A stretch of DNA of 26,012 bases from an uncultured Collinsella sp. GTDB taxonomy: Bacteria; Actinomycetota; Coriobacteriia; Coriobacteriales; Coriobacteriaceae. The stretch is taken from the NCBI GenBank assembly GCA_902494035.1, contig CABURV010000025.1:1-26012 (forward strand), in the 5' to 3' direction. This document shows, in pieces, positions 1-5,098 of the stretch. Below the pieces are notes generated by a model. The model was not told the origin of the DNA, ran no database searches, and saw nothing but the letters and a program-made list of their open reading frames with translations. Numbering within the stretch: position 1 is the first letter of the stretch; each line of letters opens with the position of its first letter. The translations under genes were made by a program, and so were the position numbers.

Positions 1-96
1 CCGCACCTTGCCGCTCATTCGTCGCTCGCGTACCCAAGTACGCGTCGCTCCTCTTTCACGGCAATCTGCGGCACCTGGGCAACCCTCGCCGACCTG
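1..96. repeat. Right part of a long intergenic palindrome, cut by the window edge
   Basis: A perfect hairpin core GCGTAC-CCAA-GTACGC sits at 28-43. Its flanks remain partly self-complementary: the left flank contains CCGCA..TTGCCG (1-13) and the right flank contains the matching CGGCAA..TGCGG (about 59-73). The right arm CTCCTCTTTCA..GGCACCTGG..AACCC (about 50-90) closely matches 8066-8100 downstream of pcrA, so this is one copy of a dispersed element. The left end of the palindrome must lie upstream of base 1. I see no coding frame here. Confidence 0.6.
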
Positions 97-166
97 TTAG
101 GTTGACTGGGGAGGATGGGATGTTATCTCGTCCCTTGGACCGCCTCGCTTCTAAAATTATCTCTGC

Positions 167-202
167 AAAAGACGGCTGCTCCGTTTGGAGGGCCGTCTTT
201 TT
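167..202 (+). terminator. Rho-independent terminator 16 nt upstream of the first gene
   Basis: A perfect 10-bp stem, AAAAGACGGC (167-176) with GCCGTCTTTT (192-201), encloses a 15-nt loop and runs into Ts. It most simply ends an upstream plus-strand transcript. Its closeness to the start at 219 also allows a read-through role for the downstream gene. Confidence 0.7.
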
Positions 203-218
203 GGTATAAGAGGACGGA

Positions 219-950
219 ATGACTAACACGAAAGGTATGACCATGCCCCAGATTGATGATGCCGAGCTGTTTGGCAATGCCGAGGATCAGCGTGCGTACG
301 AGGACTTTTGCGCCAATCAGGAGGCGGTCGAGAAGTTTACGCTCGACAAGCCCGCGCTTGTCTGCCGTTGGCGCATGTCCAACAAAAAGGTGCCCATGCT
401 CAACCGTCACATTCGCGCGCTGTCCGAGCGCTTGGTGCAGGGCGAGCCGCTTACCCATAACATGCTCAGCTGGGCCAAGCAGCACGTTGAGTGGTCGCTT
501 GCCGAGGGCGATTACACCGCACGCGACGGCGTGCTCATGCTGGTGATCGACGTCAACGGCAACGCCGCCATGACGGTGGGGGAGTACGAGCCGCTAACCG
601 ATACGTCGGCCAAGGCGCTACGCGCCCGCTCCGCCGAGGCCCGCTCCGAGGCCGACGAAACCGGCGTGGCGCCCGAGCTGCTCGCCGCCGTCGATAACGG
701 CGAGCTTGCCTTTGTGGCGCCAGCGGACGAGTGCCTGTGCGGCACGGCGACGCTCATCGAGCAGCTGGCCCAGACCAAGGGCATCCCGGTCACGCGCGTA
801 GACATCCCCGCTCAGCTCAAGGGCGCGCTGTTCCTGGTGAGCGACGAGCACGGCGTGGTCCCCGCGACCGAGACGAACGCCACCGAGGCCGACGCCGCCA
901 CGGTCGCCTTCTTCGCCGAAGGCTACGAAAAGCTTCGCGCCCGCCGCTAA
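219..950 (+). CDS. Conserved hypothetical protein, 243 aa, possibly related to class IV aminotransferases
   Basis: I do not recognise this family with confidence. The protein is soluble and acidic, with no signal peptide, no membrane segment and no clear catalytic motif. The start at 219 is chosen because AAGAGGA (208-214) lies a few bases upstream; in-frame ATGs at 237 and 243 are possible alternatives. Residues about 170-215 (GTATLIEQLAQTKGIPVTRV, then LFLVSDEHGVVPA) resemble the C-terminal part of class IV PLP aminotransferases, where a GITR-like helix is followed by a T/S-x-x-GVVP loop. The usual catalytic lysine region is not evident, so a degenerate relative is only a weak guess. It stands alone: a terminator lies upstream and its stop codon overlaps a REP-like palindrome. 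Confidence 0.75.
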   Translation: MTNTKGMTMPQIDDAELFGNAEDQRAYEDFCANQEAVEKFTLDKPALVCRWRMSNKKVPMLNRHIRALSERLVQGEPLTHNMLSWAKQHVEWSLAEGDYTARDGVLMLVIDVNGNAAMTVGEYEPLTDTSAKALRARSAEARSEADETGVAPELLAAVDNGELAFVAPADECLCGTATLIEQLAQTKGIPVTRVDIPAQLKGALFLVSDEHGVVPATETNATEADAATVAFFAEGYEKLRARR

Positions 951-1000
951 ATGATTATTCTGGGACGGGGATTTAATAATCATTTTGGTCCCCGTTCCCG
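949..1000. repeat. REP-like element with two interlocking inverted repeats
   Basis: AAATGATTAT (949-958) pairs perfectly with ATAATCATTT (976-985). GGGACGGGGA (962-971) pairs with TCCCCGTTCCC (989-999) with one extra base. The two pairings interleave, so they would form either alternative hairpins or a pseudoknot. The first arm starts inside the TAA stop of the preceding gene. The GGGAC core is shared with the elements at 4893, 11400 and 23005. Confidence 0.6.
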
Positions 1001-1129
1001 TCGCGAGCGTAAGGCGGACAAAACGCCCCCGCTCGCGAACAGTTCTGTCACCTTGGCGACGTGCGTGGCGCGCACCTGCAGTTTCGCAGCCATAATGGTG
1101 GCAAGACAACCAAGAGGGGAGCGGAATCC

Positions 1130-1801
1130 ATGGCGCTGATCTATATCGTTGAGGACGACGAACCCATTCGTCGCGAGCTTGCCGACATCCTTGCCCGTGC
1201 CGGTTTTGAGGTCGAGGCCTGCGAATCGTTCGAGCATGTTTCGCGCGATATTCTCGCCGCCGCGCCCGACTTGGTGCTGCTCGACCTGACGCTTCCCGTC
1301 AAGGACGGCCAGCATATCTGCCATGAGGTTCGCCGCGAATCCGAGGTTCCCATCATCGTCCTCACGTCGCGTACGACCGAGATCGACGAGGTCATGGCCA
1401 TGACGCTCGGCGCGGACGACTTTGTTCCCAAGCCCTACAGCGCCCGTGTGCTCGTGGCGCGCATCAACGCACTACTGCGTCGCACCGCGACGGCGGGCGA
1501 GCGCAGCACGCTCGTCCACAAGGGACTGGAGCTCGACCTCGCACGCTCCATGGTCACCAACACACAAACGGGCACCAGCACCGAGCTCACCAAAAACGAG
1601 CTGCGTATCCTCTCGCTGCTTCTGAGCCGCGCGGGCAAGATCGTTTCGCGCTCGGCCATCATGCAGGACCTGTGGGACTCCGACGCCTTTGTGGACGACA
1701 ATACGCTCACCGTCAACATCAACCGCCTGCGCACCACGCTCGAAAAAATTGGCATCAAGGGGTATTTGACCACGCACCGCGGCCAGGGCTATTCGATCTA
1801 G
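1130..1801 (+). CDS. OmpR/PhoB-family response regulator
   Basis: A 223-aa DNA-binding response regulator acting with the kinase that follows. The receiver domain (about 3-117) has the acidic pocket E8-D9-D10, phospho-acceptor D52 in LVLLDLTLP, the switch residue in IVLTS (79-80) and K101 in VPKPY. The C-terminal winged helix (about 126-223) shows the family pattern ELTKNELRILSLLL, then VSRSAIMQDLW, DDNTLTVNINRLR and a final RGQGYSI. The start at 1130 has GAGGGGAG (1113-1120) 9 nt upstream; an upstream in-frame extension to 1061 lacks a good ribosome site and is not part of the family. Only 9 nt separate it from the kinase, so the two are co-transcribed. The target genes cannot be read from this window. 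Confidence 0.93.
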   Translation: MALIYIVEDDEPIRRELADILARAGFEVEACESFEHVSRDILAAAPDLVLLDLTLPVKDGQHICHEVRRESEVPIIVLTSRTTEIDEVMAMTLGADDFVPKPYSARVLVARINALLRRTATAGERSTLVHKGLELDLARSMVTNTQTGTSTELTKNELRILSLLLSRAGKIVSRSAIMQDLWDSDAFVDDNTLTVNINRLRTTLEKIGIKGYLTTHRGQGYSI

Positions 1802-1810
1802 GGGCCGGCT

Positions 1811-2854
1811 ATGTCGTTTGCCAAGTTCTTTAAAGATGCGCTGCTTCCCGTCGCCGTGTGGACGTGCGGCGTGCTGTTGAGCTGCTTTGTGCTGACGGTC
1901 GCCGGCGCACCCGTTTCCATCGTGGTCGTGGCGGTCGGCGTGTCCTATATCTTTGGTATGCTCGGCATCGTGATCGAGCACGCGCGCCGTCGTCGTTTTC
2001 TGCGCCAGCTGGAGCGTGCGGCAGAGGAGCTCGAGAGTCCCGCATGGGTGCAGGAGATGGTGCAATGTCCGACCTATGCCGAGGGCGAGCTCGAGTATGA
2101 GGTCTTGCGTCGGGTGGGCAAAGCCGCTTGTGGCGAGGTTGCCGAAGGCAGGCGCCAGACCGATGACTATCGCGACTATATCGAGAGCTGGGTCCACGAG
2201 GCCAAGCTGCCCCTGGCAGCAGCCCATCTGATTTTGGAAAACCTGGACGGCAGCGAAGACGATCTGTCGCGTGTGGATGACCTGGGCCGCGAGCTTGCCC
2301 GCGTGGAGCGCTATATCGACCAGGCGCTGTACTATGCGCGCTCGGAAGTCGTGGAGCGCGACTACCTGATTCGCCGCTGGGATCTCAAAACCTTGGTGAC
2401 GGGCGCGATTAAAGCCAACGCCCGCGAGCTCATCGCGGCGCACGTGGCTCCGGTGTGCGAGAACCTCGACTTTGAGGTCTTTACCGACGAGAAGTGGCTC
2501 GAGTTTATTCTGGGCCAGCTCATTCAGAACAGCATTAAATATGCGCGTGAGGACGGCGCAAAGATCGTGTTTTCGGGTGCGTTGCTGGACGAGGGCCTGG
2601 CGAGCGAGCGCATCGAGCTTACCGTCGCGGACAACGGCTGCGGCGTGAGCGCGGCCGACCTGCCGCGCGTGTTCGAGAAGGGCTTTACCGGCGACAACGG
2701 TCGCACCACCAAGCGCGCAACGGGCATCGGCCTCTACCTGGTGGCGCGCCTGTGCTCCAAGATGGGCATCGACGTCACCGCAGCATCCGAGCCCGGCGAA
2801 GGCTTCGTCGTAACATTCGCCTTCTCGACCAACAAGTTCCAATACTTCGAGTAA
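1811..2854 (+). CDS. Intramembrane-sensing (BceS-like) sensor histidine kinase
   Basis: A 347-aa membrane histidine kinase partnering the upstream regulator. Two membrane helices (about 10-30 and 34-56) are joined by only a few residues, so there is no extracellular sensor domain; this is the hallmark of intramembrane-sensing kinases. The phospho-acceptor box is W127-VHEAKLPLAA with H129, and the W-V-H form is typical of the BceS/GraS group. The ATPase domain has the N box ILGQLIQNSIKYA (N240), the G1 box DNGCG (274-278) and the G2 box ATGIGLYLV (303-311). Known BceS kinases sense antimicrobial peptides through a BceAB-type ABC transporter, but no transporter is adjacent. The stimulus is therefore unknown. 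The gene ends ahead of a strong terminator. Confidence 0.92.
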   Translation: MSFAKFFKDALLPVAVWTCGVLLSCFVLTVAGAPVSIVVVAVGVSYIFGMLGIVIEHARRRRFLRQLERAAEELESPAWVQEMVQCPTYAEGELEYEVLRRVGKAACGEVAEGRRQTDDYRDYIESWVHEAKLPLAAAHLILENLDGSEDDLSRVDDLGRELARVERYIDQALYYARSEVVERDYLIRRWDLKTLVTGAIKANARELIAAHVAPVCENLDFEVFTDEKWLEFILGQLIQNSIKYAREDGAKIVFSGALLDEGLASERIELTVADNGCGVSAADLPRVFEKGFTGDNGRTTKRATGIGLYLVARLCSKMGIDVTAASEPGEGFVVTFAFSTNKFQYFE

Positions 2855-2904
2855 CGCACGCGGCAGACGCCCGCCCAAACAAAAACGTGCCGCCCATGAA
2901 AAAC

Positions 2905-2936
2905 GTGCCGCCCCAAACGGGGCGGCACGCCATTTT
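2905..2936 (+). terminator. Terminator of the two-component operon
   Basis: GTGCCGCCCC (2905-2914) pairs perfectly with GGGGCGGCAC (2919-2928) around an AAAC loop, followed by gccattttt. The left arm sits in a short direct repeat: AAAAACGTGCCGCCC occurs at 2881-2895 and again at 2899-2913. Confidence 0.85.
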
Positions 2937-2970
2937 TCCATCAGACAACTCGCTGAAGTAAGGCTGCGAA

Positions 2971-3063
2971 GGCCGCGGGGCCGGGAGGGGTTTCCTAAGG
3001 GCACATCCCGCAGCCGCAACGCGGCGAGGACGTGCCCGTGGAAACCCCGCAGGCCCCGCGGCC
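2971..3063. repeat. Long nested palindrome between convergent genes
   Basis: Four successive complementary blocks share one centre near 3018. GGCCGCGGGGCC (2971-2982) pairs with GGCCCCGCGGCC (3052-3063), GGGGTTTCC (2987-2995) with GGAAACCCC (3040-3048), GGGCAC (2999-3004) with GTGCCC (3032-3037), and GCCGC (3013-3017) with GCGGC (3021-3025). It begins 12 nt past the uspA stop on the minus strand and lies past the kinase terminator on the plus strand. It has no T run on either side, so a plain intrinsic terminator does not explain it. Confidence 0.8.
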
Positions 3064-3075
3064 GGTGGGAGCACG

Positions 3076-3513
3076 CTACTTCACGACCAAGATGTCGCAG
3101 TCCGTGTTGCGCAGCAGGAACGTCGAAATCGAACCCAGCAGCGCATACTTGATCGAGGACAGGCCGCGGGCGCCGCAGAGCACCAGGTCGGGCTTAACCA
3201 CGTCGAGCATCTCGTCCTTGAGCGTCTCGCGAATGCGGCCGGCGCGAATCATGACCTCGACCTCGGGAATATCGGGATTGGCCTTGGCCTCTTCGAGCTG
3301 CTTGGCGATGGAGTTCTTAAATGCCTCCTCTAGGCCGTTGACCAGATCGACCGGATAGGAACCGGCGCTCTCGAGCGCCGTGGAATCGATAACGTGGCCG
3401 ATGATTAGCTTGGCGCCGTTGTTCGCGGCGACCTTGATGGCGCGTGCGAGCACAAAATCCTGCTGCTCAGTACCGTCGAGTGAAACAAATACCTTGGTGT
3501 AGCCCTCGTTCAT
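3076..3513 (-). CDS. Universal stress protein (UspA family)
   Basis: A 145-aa single-domain cytoplasmic stress protein of usual family length. The fold markers are the N-terminal strand KVFVSLDGTEQQDFVLARAI and the ATP-binding signature G-2x-G-9x-G-S near the end (GARGLSSIKYALLGSIS), so this is probably a nucleotide-binding member. Family members modulate survival under starvation or energy stress; the partner here is unknown. The start is supported by AAGGAGG upstream of the ATG on the minus strand (within 3514-3527). It is convergent with the histidine kinase and divergent from uppP. Confidence 0.92.
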   Translation of the reverse strand: MNEGYTKVFVSLDGTEQQDFVLARAIKVAANNGAKLIIGHVIDSTALESAGSYPVDLVNGLEEAFKNSIAKQLEEAKANPDIPEVEVMIRAGRIRETLKDEMLDVVKPDLVLCGARGLSSIKYALLGSISTFLLRNTDCDILVVK

Positions 3514-3631
3514 GGTTTCCTCCTTGGTCTATCGCACGGGCGCGGGGCTCGTGCATCGGGCGGGCGCGGGCGCGTCGGCCGCCGGACACTTTATCTTGTT
3601 GCAGTTATACCCAAGGATTTGGGTTTGACCG

Positions 3632-3661
3632 CTCGCAATTCTGTGAACGGGCGAGTTTTTT
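3632..3661 (+). terminator. Terminator-like hairpin in the uppP upstream region
   Basis: CTCGC (3632-3636) pairs with GCGAG (3651-3655), with a small inner TTC/GAA stem, followed by six Ts (3656-3661). It lies 100 nt before the uppP start in the 248-nt gap between two divergent genes, where no upstream plus-strand gene needs it. A second small hairpin, CCCAA-GGAT-TTGGG (3610-3623), precedes it. I see no other feature in 3514-3761. Confidence 0.5.
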
Positions 3662-3761
3662 GGTAAGGGTAGGCGCAGGCGCGCCGCCAACGGTTGATAA
3701 TGGGACATCGCCCGCACCGTCCGCAGAACAATATCGGCGGGTGTCTAACGAGGGGGTCCCT

Positions 3762-4742
3762 TTGGATATTATCGAGCTTCTAAAATCTGCCTTCATGGGC
3801 CTGGTCGAGGGCATCACCGAATGGCTGCCTGTTTCGTCGACCGGTCACATGATCTTGGTGGACGAGTTCGTCAAGATGAACGTGAGCGAGACGTTCTGGA
3901 ATATGTTCCTGGTCGTGATTCAGCTCGGCGCCATTCTGGCCGTCTGTGTGCTGTTCTTCCATGAGCTCAATCCGTTCTCGCCCAGCAAGGGCAAGGAGGG
4001 CCGTCGCGACACCTGGGTGCTGTGGGGCAAGATTGTGCTCGGCTGCATTCCCGCCGCGGCGATCGGCCTGCCGCTCAACGACTGGATGGAGGAGCATTTC
4101 TACAATGCTCCAGTCGTGGCGCTGGCGCTCATTGTGTACGGCGTGCTGTTTATCGTGATCGAGAACTGGCGCGCGAGCAAGCGCGAGGAAATGGCCGTTG
4201 CCGGTTCGTTTGGTTCGCGTGCTGTGGTGTCGGGTGGACGTCCCGCCGGTGCGCACTTTGCGGCGCCCGCCGCGGCTACCGCTGAGGATGAGGGCGATGA
4301 CGAGGATCTGGACTTTGGTTCCATCACCACGCTCGAGGACCTGAGCTGGAAGACTGCGCTGGGTATCGGCTGCTTCCAGGTGCTTTCGCTGGTGCCTGGA
4401 ACGTCTCGCTCCGGTTCCACCATCATTGGCGGCTTGCTTTTGGGCTGTACGCGTTCGGTGGCGTCCAAGTTTACGTTCTTCCTGGCCATTCCCGTCATGT
4501 TTGGCGCGAGTGCGCTCAAGCTGGTCAAGTACTTCATCAAGGGCGGTACCTTTGGCGCCAACGAGATCGCCATCCTGGGCGTGGGCTGCGTTGTGGCCTT
4601 TGTGGTTTCGCTCATCGCCATTAAGTGGCTCATGGGCTTCGTCCGCCGTCACGACTTCAAGTGCTTCGGCGTCTACCGCATCATTCTGGGCATCGTGGTG
4701 CTTGCGTACTTCTTCGTCTTGGAGCCTATGCTCGGCCTGTAG
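3762..4742 (+). CDS. uppP: Undecaprenyl-diphosphate phosphatase (BacA/UppP)
   Basis: An integral membrane phosphatase that turns undecaprenyl diphosphate into the monophosphate, recycling the lipid carrier for peptidoglycan and polysaccharide synthesis and giving bacitracin tolerance. The start is a TTG at 3762, 5 nt after AGGGGG (3751-3756); it gives the family N-terminus DIIELLKSAFMGLVEGITEW. Catalytic motifs are E16-G-I-T-E20, PVSSTGH (S26, H29) and PGTSRSGST with R216, equivalent to E17/E21/S27/H30/R174 in E. coli. The protein is 326 aa, about 50 longer than usual. The extra is a cytoplasmic loop at about 137-190, first basic, then Ala/Gly/Pro-rich, then acidic (EDEGDDEDLD). About eight hydrophobic segments are visible. 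Confidence 0.95.
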   Translation: MDIIELLKSAFMGLVEGITEWLPVSSTGHMILVDEFVKMNVSETFWNMFLVVIQLGAILAVCVLFFHELNPFSPSKGKEGRRDTWVLWGKIVLGCIPAAAIGLPLNDWMEEHFYNAPVVALALIVYGVLFIVIENWRASKREEMAVAGSFGSRAVVSGGRPAGAHFAAPAAATAEDEGDDEDLDFGSITTLEDLSWKTALGIGCFQVLSLVPGTSRSGSTIIGGLLLGCTRSVASKFTFFLAIPVMFGASALKLVKYFIKGGTFGANEIAILGVGCVVAFVVSLIAIKWLMGFVRRHDFKCFGVYRIILGIVVLAYFFVLEPMLGL

Positions 4743-4757
4743 CTTGGTTGACGCTGC

Positions 4758-4857
4758 GCGGCGGCCAGAACGACAACTTGTCATTCAAAGAGGGCGGCAT
4801 GACCAAAAGGTCTATGCCGCCCTCTTTTCATGCCAATTTGTTCGTTCTGGCCGCCGC
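4758..4857. repeat. Long nested palindrome containing the uppP terminator
   Basis: The outer arms GCGGCGGCCAGAACGA (4758-4773) and TCGTTCTGGCCGCCGC (4842-4857) pair perfectly. The inner arms AAAGAGGGCGGCAT (4787-4800) and ATGCCGCCCTCTTT (4814-4827) also pair perfectly, around ACC-AAAA-GGT, and the right inner arm ends in TTTT as an intrinsic terminator would. The core GGCATGACC-N4-GGTCTATGCC (4796-4818) recurs at 8040-8062. The element starts 15 nt after the uppP stop. Confidence 0.8.
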
Positions 4858-4892
4858 TCGCTGCCGTTGCCATGACATCGGTGGCTCCCTGA

Positions 4893-4959
4893 TTGGTGCA
4901 ATGGGGACAGGTTGCTTTGCAGCAACATGGTGCAGACTAACCTGACCCCATTGCGCCAA
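4893..4959. repeat. REP-like inverted repeat with GGGGACAGGTT core
   Basis: The left arm 4893-4913 (GGTGCAATGGGGACAGGTT at its centre) pairs with the right arm 4939-4959 (AACCTGACCCCATTGCGCC) at 19 of 21 positions. A small inner hairpin GTTGCT-TTGC-AGCAAC (4911-4926) is also possible. Bases 4895-4934 match 11400-11439 at 36 of 40 positions without gaps, so this is a dispersed repeat. Confidence 0.75.
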
Positions 4960-5006
4960 ATCCGCTGGGGCGGGCCTGACGGCGGCGCACGGAGTCGCGG
5001 TGTGAT

Positions 5007-5037
5007 TTGCGTCGGTGTCCGCGCGGCTCGGTATACT
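5007..5037 (+). promoter_or_regulatory. Candidate promoter of pcrA
   Basis: TATACT (5032-5037) makes a good -10 box, with a weak -35 candidate TTGCGT (5007-5012) at a long 19-nt spacing. The start codon is 61 nt downstream. The same TATACT box precedes the aminotransferase (14846) and tatA (16650). Confidence 0.45.
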
Positions 5038-5098
5038 GGTACGGCTCAAACTATGGCGCTGCCCGCAGGCGCGCCGTCCGTCAGATGAGGAGTCGCCC

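Noticed and set aside
2881..2914. Direct repeat AAAAACGTGCCGCCC as a possible binding-site pair
   Set aside because: The second copy is the left arm of the terminator; local duplication of terminator sequence is the simpler reading.
3444..3761. Longer uppP starting inside the divergent uspA gene
   Set aside because: The extension crosses a terminator hairpin and uspA; the family N-terminus starts precisely at the TTG at 3762 with AGGGGG before it.
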